Shown here in pieces: positions 16,885-26,501 of a DNA stretch of 51,857 nucleotides. The stretch is from CAMEGH01 sp964513905. Lineage in GTDB: Bacteria > Patescibacteriota > Saccharimonadia > Saccharimonadales > Saccharimonadaceae. Under the pieces are notes generated by a model. The model was not told the DNA's origin. It worked only from the letters and a program-made list of their open reading frames with translations, and did no database searches. Positions within the stretch are counted from its first letter, which is position 1. Each line of letters opens with the position of its first letter. Location: the NCBI GenBank assembly GCA_964513905.1, contig CAZENS010000003.1, positions 1 to 51,857 of the forward strand, in the 5' to 3' direction. Both the position numbers and the translations under genes were made by a program.

Positions 16885-19800
16885 TCAACGTAGCTCTCGC
16901 AACTCATTAATGTTGTTGCGTAATTCTTGGGCGGTTAAATACTCAGTTTGTAGCACATTGTTTTCATCAGAATGTTTATAGGCGAACAAAATATCCCTAG
17001 CATCTGGAATTTGTAGTTTTTCCGGTAAGTTGCTCAGTAGGTCGTTTGAGTCTAGAGAAAAATTACTGATACACGGTAGAATTTCGTCTTCATGACCATC
17101 AATCCGTTTATAGTGTAGCTCGTATTCGGTATTGCCGATTGTAATACTCTTTGGCATAGTTTTTTCAATCGCTTCAATCTTATCAGCATCAATATACGAG
17201 TCAACCGTAACGCCATCAACTCGCATAATTTCTCGCAATGTCGAATCAAGCTGACCGGCGCTCGCAACACCTCGTGCCGCACTTTCTATGTATTTTTGAA
17301 TATCATAGCCGTTAATAATTTTCTTATTAAAGTAGTGTGGTTGATATTTTTCGGGAATACGCTCGGCGAAACTCTCAAGGTATCGCTTTAGTTGACGCAA
17401 CTCCCGCTGAGCCGGGCCAGGTTTCTCTAGCGCATATTTTACCATCTTATCAATATCACGATCAGACTTAACCACTGCCTCTACGGCCTTACGACCAGTC
17501 TTAAGCGATCCAATACTGCGCGTTTCCACAGAACGTAGCCGTCCATCTGGACCAATGTACGTATTCTTCTGTAGATTAAGCGCAACATTACCCAGCGCTC
17601 GCTGAACTTTTTCTTTTGGCATAGAAAAGCTCTTTTCAACTACATAGTGAACCTTTGCGTCATCATCCTGATACCAACGAGGAAAGCCAATAATCATATC
17701 TTCTTTTCTTAGAGCGGTAGCGCCAAGCAGCATTACGCTGCGATTACTGAGTGTACGATCGTAGTCATACTGCTCAGACACATCAGGACCCAAAACATTA
17801 CGGTACGTAATCGTCGATGTTTGCGGTAGCTTTTTACCGTCTGGGCCTTTTTTACGCTTACCCCGGTTCTTCCTGCGATCTTGCTCCGCATACACCAGGT
17901 GCGGCATACCCTTTGCAAACATCGATTTTAATTCTTCTATCTCGTCACTCGTTGGATCGCCAAGTGATTCATATACACTCGATTGATCTATACCAAGTGC
18001 AGCACATATTTTTTTATACTGCTTAAGTGTACGCCTAATGCCGACATTATTGAGTGCGTAGCCATAACGAATCGACGGCATCTCTTGTTCTTCACCAGCA
18101 CGCAATTGCATGTTCTCTTCCCAGTTTGCCTGGCTAAACTTTTCCATCATGTCATTAAAGTACGCAAGCTCTGCAAAATAATCATCTCGCGCCCAGCTTG
18201 GTAGCTTTTCTACATTGGGCTTTATCTTTTCTGGATCACCATCCCCTAACCCTTCTGCCTCAATTGCTGCTGCTATCGCGGCTACTCTTTGCTGTTGACG
18301 CTTTGTGCTAGTTTGCTCTGCCTCTACCAACGCCCGAGAAAGCTCTGGGCGCAGCGGCAACCTATCCATCCTCTTTCCAATTTTTGTACACTTATTATCT
18401 TCGGTCACCGCGCCCATTAGTCGCAGCACCTGATACGCTTCTTCAATTGTGCTATGTGTTACACTGTGAATCAAAAACTCATTAAGTCGGTAAAAATCCC
18501 TGCCCATTGCCGCCGTACTTAAAACATTATTTGCAATGCTGGTATGGTAAATATCTGCTGGCGCATAATCCAGCCGCTCATCAATTGAGAAAAACTTTTC
18601 TGCCTCCTCGTTTCTACCAGCCTTTCCAAACGGTAATTGTTTTGCCAAAAAAAACTTTGCGCCATCGATATCACGTCCACCACGGCCCATCTGCTGTGTT
18701 ACCTCCGCCTTGCTACACAAACGTGGCGGAAGACCTGAAGAATTTTCCCCATCTAGCTCTGGACTCTTCGTCCAGCCATCACTAATCACCCTATTAACAC
18801 CCGGAATAGTGATCCCCGATTGACCCGCCGATGTCGAAATTATTATCGTCGGCTGATCGGTCTTTCTTTTTATCTCTTGTCGCTCTTCATCGGTAATTTT
18901 TGAATGTAGCTTTAAAATCCTATGTTCAGGAAAGCGTCGCCGTAACTCACTCTCAATAGCCCCAATCGAACGCACACCTTCAGTAAAAATAAGTGTTTTG
19001 TCTAGAGTACCGTTAGGATTTTTTGCAGATTCTTTTTCACAATCCTCGAATACATCGACCACCGTCTTGTCTGGCACTTCGTTGTATGTAATATCATGCG
19101 GTCGACCTTCTACTGTCACACTTGGAATCGGTCCGTCGTTAATCTTGGTGTACGCCCGCTGAATCTCTTCCTCATTCATAGTGGCGCTCATCAGTACCAT
19201 GTTCCAGTTACTCTGCTCAGTCATCATTTCTGCCGACATTGCAACCGCAAACTCAGTTTCGATATTACCCTCATGCACCTCATCGGCAACAATCAGCACC
19301 TTCTTATCTTTCCATTCTTCCTGTAATTGCGGCCCACGTCGTTTGAATACCGCAGACGTCATTACCTGAATAACGCTATCTTCTTTTAGCGTAGCTCGGT
19401 CAGAATGCGCCATACCCACAAGATGCTCCGGCATCTCAAGATTCTTTTCTAGAAACTGCTCGCGTAGCTCATCCTCAACCCTATCGGCAATGTTATCTGT
19501 CGTAATTCGTCGTGGCTCTAAATAAACAATGTGGTCATAGCCCATCTCGAGTGCATACTGCGCCAGCTGCGTAGACTTTCCACTTCCGGTCTCTCCTTGC
19601 AACAGCGAAATTCTATTAGAGTCAACCATCGTCATGATGTCTTTTTTATATTTTTCGATAGGAAGTTCTTTATTACCAAAACCCTCCCAGCCTTCTCGCC
19701 CGAGCTCATAGTTTTCGGAACGCCATTTTTTTGTGGCACGATTGTGAGCAATTTTATTAAAAAGCTCTTGTCGCTGCCTTCTTACAGACTCGTGTGGGTA

Positions 19801-19893
19801 GATACCTGTCTCAAACCCTCTCCCAGGAGACGGCTGATAGCCAAAGTGATCTCGATACGCGGTGTCTTTATTTAATCGACGATTAGGGTGCAT
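16885..19893 (-). CDS. DEAH-type RNA helicase (HrpA/HrpB-like)
   Basis: This is an ATP-dependent superfamily 2 helicase of about 1002 residues. Walker A is G-E-T-G-S-G-K-S-T near 97. The DEAH box appears as D-E-V-H, a conservative variant. Motif III is S-A-T-M-N, and motif VI is Q-M-G-R-G-G-R-D. Winged-helix and HA2-like regions follow, then a long C-terminal region of about 400 residues. The ATG at 19893 is chosen because TACAGT lies nine bases upstream. The longer in-frame N-terminus would be a hydrophobic stretch before the promoter. Its RNA targets are unknown; rRNA maturation is one possibility known for relatives. Confidence 0.88.
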   Translation of the reverse strand: MHPNRRLNKDTAYRDHFGYQPSPGRGFETGIYPHESVRRQRQELFNKIAHNRATKKWRSENYELGREGWEGFGNKELPIEKYKKDIMTMVDSNRISLLQGETGSGKSTQLAQYALEMGYDHIVYLEPRRITTDNIADRVEDELREQFLEKNLEMPEHLVGMAHSDRATLKEDSVIQVMTSAVFKRRGPQLQEEWKDKKVLIVADEVHEGNIETEFAVAMSAEMMTEQSNWNMVLMSATMNEEEIQRAYTKINDGPIPSVTVEGRPHDITYNEVPDKTVVDVFEDCEKESAKNPNGTLDKTLIFTEGVRSIGAIESELRRRFPEHRILKLHSKITDEERQEIKRKTDQPTIIISTSAGQSGITIPGVNRVISDGWTKSPELDGENSSGLPPRLCSKAEVTQQMGRGGRDIDGAKFFLAKQLPFGKAGRNEEAEKFFSIDERLDYAPADIYHTSIANNVLSTAAMGRDFYRLNEFLIHSVTHSTIEEAYQVLRLMGAVTEDNKCTKIGKRMDRLPLRPELSRALVEAEQTSTKRQQQRVAAIAAAIEAEGLGDGDPEKIKPNVEKLPSWARDDYFAELAYFNDMMEKFSQANWEENMQLRAGEEQEMPSIRYGYALNNVGIRRTLKQYKKICAALGIDQSSVYESLGDPTSDEIEELKSMFAKGMPHLVYAEQDRRKNRGKRKKGPDGKKLPQTSTITYRNVLGPDVSEQYDYDRTLSNRSVMLLGATALRKEDMIIGFPRWYQDDDAKVHYVVEKSFSMPKEKVQRALGNVALNLQKNTYIGPDGRLRSVETRSIGSLKTGRKAVEAVVKSDRDIDKMVKYALEKPGPAQRELRQLKRYLESFAERIPEKYQPHYFNKKIINGYDIQKYIESAARGVASAGQLDSTLREIMRVDGVTVDSYIDADKIEAIEKTMPKSITIGNTEYELHYKRIDGHEDEILPCISNFSLDSNDLLSNLPEKLQIPDARDILFAYKHSDENNVLQTEYLTAQELRNNINELRELR

Positions 19894-19925
19894 AATAACC
19901 AAACTGTACCATATTACTGCTAGAT

Positions 19926-19962
19926 ATAAAAACATAAGCGGGATACCATTTCGATATCCCGC
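19926..19962 (-). terminator. Terminator of mscL
   Basis: GCGGGATA (19938-19945) pairs with TATCCCGC (19955-19962). On the minus strand it is followed by TTATGTTTTTAT, an imperfect T-run. Confidence 0.7.
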
Positions 19963-19987
19963 CAACTATGCTGCACTGTTTTGCAAA

Positions 19988-20431
19988 TTACTTTTCTTTG
20001 TCGATTTTATCGAGTTTTGCAAAATGAATAATCAAGTAAATAACGAAGGCAGTTGCCGCTAATGTAATAAACGAAGACAAGAATGCTCCCCACTTAAAAT
20101 CTGCCGTACGACCAGCAAGCTCAAGTTGCCATGTTGCTGCCTCAAGCCCTTTTTGCGATCCAACAATAAGCTGTACGATTGGGCTGATAAAGCCTTCGAC
20201 AAGTTTTTTAACAGTATCACCAGCTGCAGTACCAATTGCAAGACCTACTGCCAAACCGATAACACCCTGTTCACGAATAAAATTCATAAATCCGGCTGCG
20301 TGTCCTCCAGAAAGTTTTGCCCTTACTGCTTCGGCCTTAGCAGCTGCTGCCTTTGCCCTCGAAGCTGCTTTTTTTGCTTCAGTAGCAGATGAAGCCGCTG
20401 TCTTTTTTGCTGATTTTTTTGGCTGTGCCAT
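19988..20431 (-). CDS. mscL: Large-conductance mechanosensitive channel
   Basis: MscL opens under membrane tension to release solutes in hypo-osmotic shock. The core F-I-R-E-Q-G-V-I-G-L-A-V-G-L-A-I-G near residues 51-67 is the conserved S1/TM1 segment. The second membrane helix is near 115-135. Unlike E. coli MscL, about 45 Ala/Lys-rich residues precede S1. The gene has a leader of about 40 bases after a TATAAT (near 20469) and a GGAG before the ATG. A terminator follows. Confidence 0.93.
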   Translation of the reverse strand: MAQPKKSAKKTAASSATEAKKAASRAKAAAAKAEAVRAKLSGGHAAGFMNFIREQGVIGLAVGLAIGTAAGDTVKKLVEGFISPIVQLIVGSQKGLEAATWQLELAGRTADFKWGAFLSSFITLAATAFVIYLIIHFAKLDKIDKEK

Positions 20432-20479
20432 GATAGATAACTCCGTATTTTATCAATATTGGCATTATTATATCACAGC

Positions 20480-22120
20480 CTACATCGAATCAGGTGCATG
20501 AATTCCCAGCAGCAACAAGCCGGCTCGTAAAGTATCGGCATACATATGCACCAACGACACACGATGAGCTTCATTTTCACTTCCAACCACTTGGTTCGAC
20601 TCGTAATATCGATTAAACTCCTGTGCAAGCTCAAATAGATACGTGCAGATATGATGCGGCTCAAGGGTTTTTGTGGCCAACTGTACAATCTCGTGATACT
20701 CACCCATCTTCCGAATAAGCACTCGATCTTCTTCGAAGACACTCGTCATTCGCACCGCCTGCTCCGTGGATCGATCTAAGATTCGACGAGCTCGAGCGTG
20801 TGCGTACTGAAGATAACTCCCTGTATTTCCGGACAAGCTCACCGCCTCATTGATATCAAATATAATATCTCCGCCGATTTTTGCTTTCAAAAATTGATAC
20901 CGCAATGCGCCAGCTACAATTTCATCGGTAGGATCACCACCTCGTTTTACAATCGCCTGAGAAAACTCATCGAACAACCAGTCAATCGTAATCACATCTC
21001 CAGTTCGACTGCTCATCTTGCCAGTCGAAAGCTTTACAAGGCCAGTCGATACATTGCGCAACTTCCCTTTCACTTCGGGAATCGCTAATTCGGCGGCGGC
21101 AATAACTCCCTTAAAATACGCAGCCTGCTCATTCCCTGTTACAACAATACACTGGCTCATATCTGGATAATCTTGTTGCTTTAATTGTAGTAATCCAAGG
21201 TCTCGTGCGGCATATAGCCCTCGGCCGTTTGATCCCACAAATGCATTGTCAAACGAACCATGCCTGCTACCTTCAAAGATATACGCTCCGTCCGATTCCG
21301 CAAAAACACCTGGCGTTTTTGATCGAACAATCGCAACCCCTACAGGGTCGGATTGACTTTCTAGGTAGCGTCGTTCGATTGGAATATTGCCAAGACGAGC
21401 CACTACAGTATCAATTTCTGCAAAGCTCCAATCCTTAACAGTCTGGTATATTGTACGGTAAGTAGGATCATCTTGCGAGAAAGATTCACCTGCTAATCGA
21501 TCAATCTCCTTTTTTGCCGCCACATCTTCTTTAGCTGCTCGCGCACCATCTGCGTACATTTGATTCATAAAAGCATTGCGATCTTTTTGCTCTATTTCAT
21601 CAAGTTTTGTAGAATCACCATTACAAAATCGTAGCAACGACCACATACTCTTCCCAACGTGAGCTCCAACATCGCCATGATAACTCACCCTGTGAACACG
21701 CGCGCCACCTACCGCCAAGAGATTCGCCATCGTATCTGCCGTAATGGCATTATAAGCGTGGCCAATATGCATTGCCTTAAAGGGATTCGGGTTATTCGTT
21801 TCAATAACGACCTCTTGGCCGCCATATACCGGAAGTGGTTCTTGGTAAATTAATTCAACAAGATCCCTATCGTGTAGCCATAAATTAATAAAACCAGGGC
21901 CAGCAACATCTACTTTTTTATACGCGCCAGACTCTCTTAGTTTCTCTGCTAACGCAGTGGCGACATCGCGAGGAGATTGGCGCAATCGCCCAGCTAACTG
22001 CATTGAAATATTTGTAGTGTAATCGCCAAACTGAGAATCGGGCCGTGTTAATACCGGCTCAACTTCAATATCGAATAATTCTTTTATACTATCAATTAAG
22101 GTAATTCGTAGTGCACTCAT
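20480..22120 (-). CDS. argS: Arginyl-tRNA synthetase
   Basis: ArgRS charges tRNA-Arg. The N-terminal add-1 domain (residues 1-90, with G-D-Y-T-T-N near 32) precedes the class I motif, M-H-I-G-H near 116. The C-terminal DALR domain has Y-L-Q-Y-A-H-A-R-A near 436 and ends in S-L-V-H-M-Y-A-D-T-L-R. No K-M-S-K-S is clear; a related S-T-G-K-M-S-S-R-T-G is present near 366. Length 546 is normal. TATACT lies eight bases before the ATG, and AAGGGG within that gap could serve as a weak ribosome site. Its charging target tRNA-Arg(GCG) is encoded at 31381. Confidence 0.96.
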   Translation of the reverse strand: MSALRITLIDSIKELFDIEVEPVLTRPDSQFGDYTTNISMQLAGRLRQSPRDVATALAEKLRESGAYKKVDVAGPGFINLWLHDRDLVELIYQEPLPVYGGQEVVIETNNPNPFKAMHIGHAYNAITADTMANLLAVGGARVHRVSYHGDVGAHVGKSMWSLLRFCNGDSTKLDEIEQKDRNAFMNQMYADGARAAKEDVAAKKEIDRLAGESFSQDDPTYRTIYQTVKDWSFAEIDTVVARLGNIPIERRYLESQSDPVGVAIVRSKTPGVFAESDGAYIFEGSRHGSFDNAFVGSNGRGLYAARDLGLLQLKQQDYPDMSQCIVVTGNEQAAYFKGVIAAAELAIPEVKGKLRNVSTGLVKLSTGKMSSRTGDVITIDWLFDEFSQAIVKRGGDPTDEIVAGALRYQFLKAKIGGDIIFDINEAVSLSGNTGSYLQYAHARARRILDRSTEQAVRMTSVFEEDRVLIRKMGEYHEIVQLATKTLEPHHICTYLFELAQEFNRYYESNQVVGSENEAHRVSLVHMYADTLRAGLLLLGIHAPDSM

Positions 22121-22142
22121 TACCCCTTAGTATAACAGATGA

Positions 22143-22295
22143 CTAATAGTTCTCGTCTTCTGGATCAATCAAAGACAGCTCAACAGCCGAACCAGAAACG
22201 GGGCGCAATCCCTTAATTGTCTCAACAAGATAATTAAGAACTCGCATGTCGTCTTTTTCGTCGATATTAGAAAGGCTGTGGTGTATTTTTTCCAT
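22143..22295 (-). CDS. 50-residue unknown protein
   Basis: This small gene encodes M-E-K-I-H-H-S-L-S-N... ending P-E-D-E-N-Y. It is acidic, predicted helical in the middle, and has no membrane segment or cysteine. It is credible because a consensus promoter precedes it (22331-22359, overlapping the pyrG end). That promoter and leader closely match those of the unknown gene at 47257, though the proteins do not resemble each other. Translation would use a poor Shine-Dalgarno site (AAAGAAACAC). Function unknown. Confidence 0.55.
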   Translation of the reverse strand: MEKIHHSLSNIDEKDDMRVLNYLVETIKGLRPVSGSAVELSLIDPEDENY

Positions 22296-22330
22296 TTGTG
22301 TTTCTTTTTTAATTAGTTAGTATAAACTTA

Positions 22331-22359
22331 ATATTAGCATAAACTTTATTTATTGTCAA
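22331..22359 (-). promoter_or_regulatory. Promoter P1, twin of the one at 47601
   Basis: TTGACA (22354-22359), 17 bases, TAATAT (22331-22336) on the minus strand. The spacer and leader share AAAGYTTATGCTAATAT and ACTAAC with the promoter of the gene at 47257. It overlaps the 3' end of pyrG. Confidence 0.75.
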
Positions 22360-23932
22360 GAATTGTAGCCACAAATCCGGCAAACAACGGATGCGGTCGA
22401 TGCGGGCGAGACTTAAACTCTGGGTGCGCCTGTGTAGCCACAAAAAATGGATGGTCTTTAGCTTCAATAAACTCTACTAAGTTTCCGTCTGGACTTGTTC
22501 CAGAAATCAGCAACCCTGCCTCCTCAATCTCTGGTCGGTAGCGATTATTCACCTCATATCGATGGCGATGGCGTTCAACCACAGTAGTTTTTTGATATAA
22601 TTCTGCAATTTTTGATTCAGGAAGAAGCTCGGCTGTATAGTCGCCCAATCGTAAGGTACCGCCAGTACTTTCTTTTCCTGCCTGATCATCCATCAGTGCC
22701 ACGACAGGATGCGAAGTCTCGGCGTCAAACTCGGTGCTATTAGCATCATCAAGACCTGTCTGCCGAGCTGCAGCAATAATCGCTACCTGCATACCAAGGC
22801 AAATTCCCAAGTACGGCTTTTTTGTTTTGAGCGCATACTGCGCCGCCAATATCTTTCCGTCCACTCCTCGGCTACCAAATCCGCCAGGCACCAAAATGCC
22901 AGCAACAGCATCAAAATCGGCCGACGTTACCTTTTCAGCATCAATCCACACCAAATCAAGCTGTGCATCTTGGCTCCAAGTAGCTGATTTTAGCGCCTCA
23001 ATAACAGAAATGTAGGTATCATCATTGTGCATATACTTTGCCACCAAGCCAACTCGAACACGTGGAGCAGTTGTATTACGCTGCTTGTCAATAATCCCCT
23101 GCCACACCGATAAATCTGGCTTGGTTGTATTTCCAGTAAATTTCGTGAGCACATCATTAATGCCACTCTTAGCAACAATAAGTGGCACTTCATACACAGT
23201 GCTTGCGTTCGGCAACATAATAACGTGATCGCGCTGCAAACCACCAAACATGGCAATTTTATCACCAACGCTATCTGGCGCTGGGTCATCCGTACGAACC
23301 ACGACACAATCGGGCGTAATTCCAAAACCACGCAAATCGTTTAGTGCATTTTGAGCAGGCTTTGTTTTAAATTCGTTACTAGTTTTTATGTACGGCACAT
23401 ATACAACGTGCACATACAAACAATTTTCGCGACCAACCCGGTTTGTAAATTCACGAATCGCCTCAATAAAACTAAGGCTTTCATAATCTCCAACCGTTCC
23501 GCCAATTTCAACAAAATGAATATCACTTCCGGCTCCAGACTTTTCGATTTCATCTTGAATTGCACCCGTTAAATGCGGAACCAGCTGAACGGTTTTTCCG
23601 CCAAATTTACCTGCTCGCTCATCTTCAATCAACTGTCGGAAGAGTCGGCCGCTTAGCGTTGAAGCCTCTCGACGTAGTTCAATATCCAAAAATCGTTCAT
23701 AGTGTCCTAAATCAAGGTCGGTTTCCGCCCCATCACAGGTTACAAAACACTCGCCATGCTCAACAGGATTTAGCAGGCCGGCGTCGACATTAAGATACGG
23801 ATCACATTTTTGAACAGACACAGAAACACCTTTAGACTGCAACACTGCACCCATTGCCGCGGCAGTAATGCCCTTACCAACGCCAGACAACACTCCGCCC
23901 GTTACAAAAATATATTTCCGCTGCTTCCCCAT
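22346..23932 (-). CDS. pyrG: CTP synthase
   Basis: PyrG converts UTP to CTP with glutamine and ATP. The synthase domain starts with Y-I-F-V-T-G-G-V-L-S-G-V-G-K-G. The glutaminase domain has the catalytic Cys in P-Y-L-G-I-C-L-G-M-Q near 375 and a His/Glu pair in A-H-P-E-F. I place the start at the ATG 23932 after GGGAGAAACT. A longer frame upstream lacks a ribosome site. A TATAAT (23958-23963) gives a leader of about 20 bases. 528 residues is typical. Confidence 0.96.
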   Translation of the reverse strand: MGKQRKYIFVTGGVLSGVGKGITAAAMGAVLQSKGVSVSVQKCDPYLNVDAGLLNPVEHGECFVTCDGAETDLDLGHYERFLDIELRREASTLSGRLFRQLIEDERAGKFGGKTVQLVPHLTGAIQDEIEKSGAGSDIHFVEIGGTVGDYESLSFIEAIREFTNRVGRENCLYVHVVYVPYIKTSNEFKTKPAQNALNDLRGFGITPDCVVVRTDDPAPDSVGDKIAMFGGLQRDHVIMLPNASTVYEVPLIVAKSGINDVLTKFTGNTTKPDLSVWQGIIDKQRNTTAPRVRVGLVAKYMHNDDTYISVIEALKSATWSQDAQLDLVWIDAEKVTSADFDAVAGILVPGGFGSRGVDGKILAAQYALKTKKPYLGICLGMQVAIIAAARQTGLDDANSTEFDAETSHPVVALMDDQAGKESTGGTLRLGDYTAELLPESKIAELYQKTTVVERHRHRYEVNNRYRPEIEEAGLLISGTSPDGNLVEFIEAKDHPFFVATQAHPEFKSRPHRPHPLFAGFVATILDNK

Positions 23933-24033
23933 AGTTTCTCCCTGCTTATGAAAATATATTATACTACGACGCCCTGTGTTCTGACTAGCAATAGAACGCA
24001 TCGTCTTCTTTTGTCTGCTATAATAAACCCTTA

Positions 24034-24624
24034 GTGGTTAATAAAATTCATTCACTATTAGACACGCTACAGCTATCCGCGGCTGGCTGTTTTTTTGTTT
24101 TACGTCAATGGAAATATTTACTAATTACAGTGATTTCTAGCATTTTCATCGCAGGATTGTTGCACTTCATCATCAATAGCTCGAGCATCTGGCCACTGTT
24201 ATCTTCCCCATTACTTACATTTTTTGATAAGGCCCTTATTCTTATAGACCTCCCTCTCCTAGCAGTAGCAAACAACGGCCCACTGATTCTGGCAATGTCT
24301 TTACTGCAGGGAGTTGCAATTGCCCTATTGGCGTTTAATATGCGCGCTTCTCGGCTCATCGATAAAAAAAGCGCCAGCGGCAGCGTTATTGCTTCAACAA
24401 TCGCAGCGATTGGACTAGGTTGCAGTGTTTGCGGAACATCACTGCTATTACCAATTATCGGACTTTTTGGCTCGGCCAGTATCTACGCAAAAATAGATAT
24501 TATCACTGGATTTATTAGCGCGCTCGCACTTATTGTTATTATTCTTTCTATCGTTCGATTAGGCGTGATTTCGTATGCCAATACCAAATCACGTGAGTAT
24601 CAACAAAGTAAACCTACTACGTAG
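24034..24624 (+). CDS. Multi-pass membrane protein, unknown
   Basis: The 196-residue product has about four hydrophobic segments: near 27-50, 64-100, 117-147 and 155-180. A conserved-looking G-C-S-V-C-G-T-S-L-L-L-P lies at about 129-140, inside the third region. The C-x2-C could bind metal or be redox active, but I cannot name a family. GTG at 24034 is the start: TATAAT ends nine bases upstream. The gene ends inside the convergent zwf, sharing eight bases. Confidence 0.7.
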   Translation: MVNKIHSLLDTLQLSAAGCFFVLRQWKYLLITVISSIFIAGLLHFIINSSSIWPLLSSPLLTFFDKALILIDLPLLAVANNGPLILAMSLLQGVAIALLAFNMRASRLIDKKSASGSVIASTIAAIGLGCSVCGTSLLLPIIGLFGSASIYAKIDIITGFISALALIVIILSIVRLGVISYANTKSREYQQSKPTT

Positions 24625-25915
24625 CCCGTCGCTCTATCTCTGGACGCTCCCGAGCGATAATTGCCTGTGCAGATTCACCTTTTTTATACTTTGGAATTTC
24701 TGGCGGGCACATACTCCAGTTTTCTACCAGTGGCTGCAATATCTCCCAGGAGCGAATGATTTCCTCGCTCGATGTAAATAGGCTTTTTCGCGATCGAATC
24801 GCATCGACAATCACCTGTTCATATGCATCCGGTAGCGACACCTCTTCTGGATAGGTAAAGCTTAGGTGCTGTTCTACCAACTTGTTATCATAGCCTGGAC
24901 GTTTTGTATTTAGGGCAATTTCAATTCCTTCGTGTGGCTGTATTCTAAACGTTAAATAATCAGTCTGCGTTGAGCATTGTCGCTTAAAATGCACGTTAAT
25001 TTCCGTACATTTTTTATCTAGTGCCTTACCTGTTGTTAATCGCAGCGGAACGCCTTTCCATGTTTCATCATTCGAATAAAGATTTACTGACACAAACGTT
25101 TCAACACACGAAGCCGGAACATCAACCTCATTTGTGTATTCCTCATACTGAGCACGAAAACCATTTTCAGCAGTTACCGGCTGCACAAGCGACAACGCTT
25201 TTTGCCGATATATCGGCAGCTTATTCCAGTCAATATCATACGGCGCTTCCATAAGCACAAGCGCCAGCAATTGCATTAGGTGTCCCTGAAGTACATCTCG
25301 CAGTGCGCCAGTTTGTTCGTAAAACTGAGCTCGCCCTTCAATATCGATCTCCTCATAGGCATTCACCTCTATCTTTTCGATTGCATCCTTATTCCAAACA
25401 TGAGAAAACAGTGCATTATGAGCTCTAAATGCAACAATGTTTTGCGCCATTTCTTTTGCCATATAATGATCAATTCGATAAATCTGCTCTTCTTTAAAAT
25501 ATCGACTTGTTCGCTCCACCATTTCTCGTGCGCTAGTTAAATCAAGACCAAACGGCTTTTCGAATAAAATTTTCACTCGACGATCATTAATACCCGATTC
25601 TCCCAAAAAATCCACAATTCGTGTTGCAGCTCGTGGCGGAACCGACAAATACACAAGAAGCTGATCGTTTTCGCCCAGCGCAAGCTCTTCTTTTAACCTG
25701 CGATATTCCTCCAGCACAGAAATATTCATTGTAATAATTGAAATTTGTTCAGATAAATTACCGAGCACAGCCTGTTTATCAACAGGCCCGCGGCTTACAC
25801 CATACAGCTCAATGTCCTTAAATTCATCGACTTGAATAATCTCTCGAAGTGCTGGCAATAGCTTGCGAGTACTTAAATCACCCGTAATGCCAAAAATTAA
25901 TAATTTTGTTCTCAT
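24617..25915 (-). CDS. zwf: Glucose-6-phosphate 1-dehydrogenase
   Basis: Zwf oxidises glucose-6-phosphate to 6-phosphogluconolactone and makes NADPH, entering the pentose phosphate pathway. The N-terminal Rossmann motif is F-G-I-T-G-D-L-S-T-R-K near residues 7-17. The catalytic signature is Y-R-I-D-H-Y-M-A-K-E; the usual G-K is A-K here. At 432 residues it is shorter than the common 480-490. ATG at 25915 follows TATACT by six bases, so it is leaderless. Only 5 of the first 20 codons after the ATG end in G or C, the host-like pattern. The pathway partners are not nearby. Confidence 0.93.
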   Translation of the reverse strand: MRTKLLIFGITGDLSTRKLLPALREIIQVDEFKDIELYGVSRGPVDKQAVLGNLSEQISIITMNISVLEEYRRLKEELALGENDQLLVYLSVPPRAATRIVDFLGESGINDRRVKILFEKPFGLDLTSAREMVERTSRYFKEEQIYRIDHYMAKEMAQNIVAFRAHNALFSHVWNKDAIEKIEVNAYEEIDIEGRAQFYEQTGALRDVLQGHLMQLLALVLMEAPYDIDWNKLPIYRQKALSLVQPVTAENGFRAQYEEYTNEVDVPASCVETFVSVNLYSNDETWKGVPLRLTTGKALDKKCTEINVHFKRQCSTQTDYLTFRIQPHEGIEIALNTKRPGYDNKLVEQHLSFTYPEEVSLPDAYEQVIVDAIRSRKSLFTSSEEIIRSWEILQPLVENWSMCPPEIPKYKKGESAQAIIARERPEIERRAT

Positions 25916-25960
25916 ATCACTAGTATACGCTAGACGTTTCATTTCTAACACGCTATGGTG

Positions 25961-25989
25961 TTGTTATTAAATATATTTTATTGTATAAT
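25961..25989 (+). promoter_or_regulatory. Promoter of unit C
   Basis: TTGTTA (25961-25966), 17 bases, TATAAT (25984-25989). The spacer contains the short palindrome AAATATATTT. Confidence 0.7.
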
Positions 25990-26049
25990 AAATAAATGTC
26001 TTCAGATCGGAGACGGCTCTTACCGAGCTACGGCAGAAAGGCGGTTCAC

Positions 26050-26454
26050 ATGAACGCGCTGCGTATCAATACCGGCAGGTCCACCCGCTTGCAAGAGAAG
26101 TACATCTTCGACGGAAGTATCAGCGAAGAAGAAATTCAGCACTGGATCGAGCAGCTGAACTCCCCTGAAGGAAGGACTCAGACAGCCACCCTGCGCTACA
26201 CGACCAACAGTCCGAAGCTGCAAAAGGGAGAACTGGACGTCGTCATTAAGGAGGTTCAGAAGTACCCTCCGAACAAGGGTGCTGCCGAGGGCAGTAGCCT
26301 GGTCATCATCGACCCGAACTACTCCTGGCGCGTGAAGGTTCGTGACTGGAAGGGCAATACCGCCATGATTGGCGTACTTGCCGAATCCAAGCGCCTGAAT
26401 CTGCGAGAGGCCACCTACGGCTTCATGAAAAGCCTGAAGAAGGGTCTGTACTAA
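26050..26454 (+). CDS. Unknown protein in a self-contained unit (unit C)
   Basis: The 134-residue product is not recognisable. It begins M-N-A-L-R-I-N-T-G-R-S-T, has I-S-E-E-E-I-Q-H-W-I-E-Q-L near 24-36 and ends in a basic helix K-S-L-K-K-G-L-Y. No membrane or signal segment. I reject the earlier in-frame ATG at 25996, which sits at the transcription start; AAAGGCGG precedes 26050. Of the first 21 codons after that ATG, 17 end in G or C, against 5 of 20 in neighbouring zwf. A leader of about 55 bases with a GCTC-TTACC-GAGC hairpin precedes it. A terminator follows. Confidence 0.75.
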   Translation: MNALRINTGRSTRLQEKYIFDGSISEEEIQHWIEQLNSPEGRTQTATLRYTTNSPKLQKGELDVVIKEVQKYPPNKGAAEGSSLVIIDPNYSWRVKVRDWKGNTAMIGVLAESKRLNLREATYGFMKSLKKGLY

Positions 26455-26465
26455 CGATCGAAAGA

Positions 26466-26500
26466 CAACCCCCGTACATTTGTACGGGGGTCTTTCCTTT
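26466..26500 (+). terminator. Terminator of unit C
   Basis: ACCCCCGTACA (26468-26478) pairs with TGTACGGGGGT (26481-26491), followed by CTTTCCTTTTTT. Very stable. The opposite strand ends nrdB here. Confidence 0.93.
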
Positions 26501-26501
26501 T

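Noticed and set aside
26050..26454. Contaminating sequence for the GC-rich units
   Set aside because: They are embedded in continuous contig sequence with host-like promoters and AT-rich flanks, and no N gaps adjoin them.
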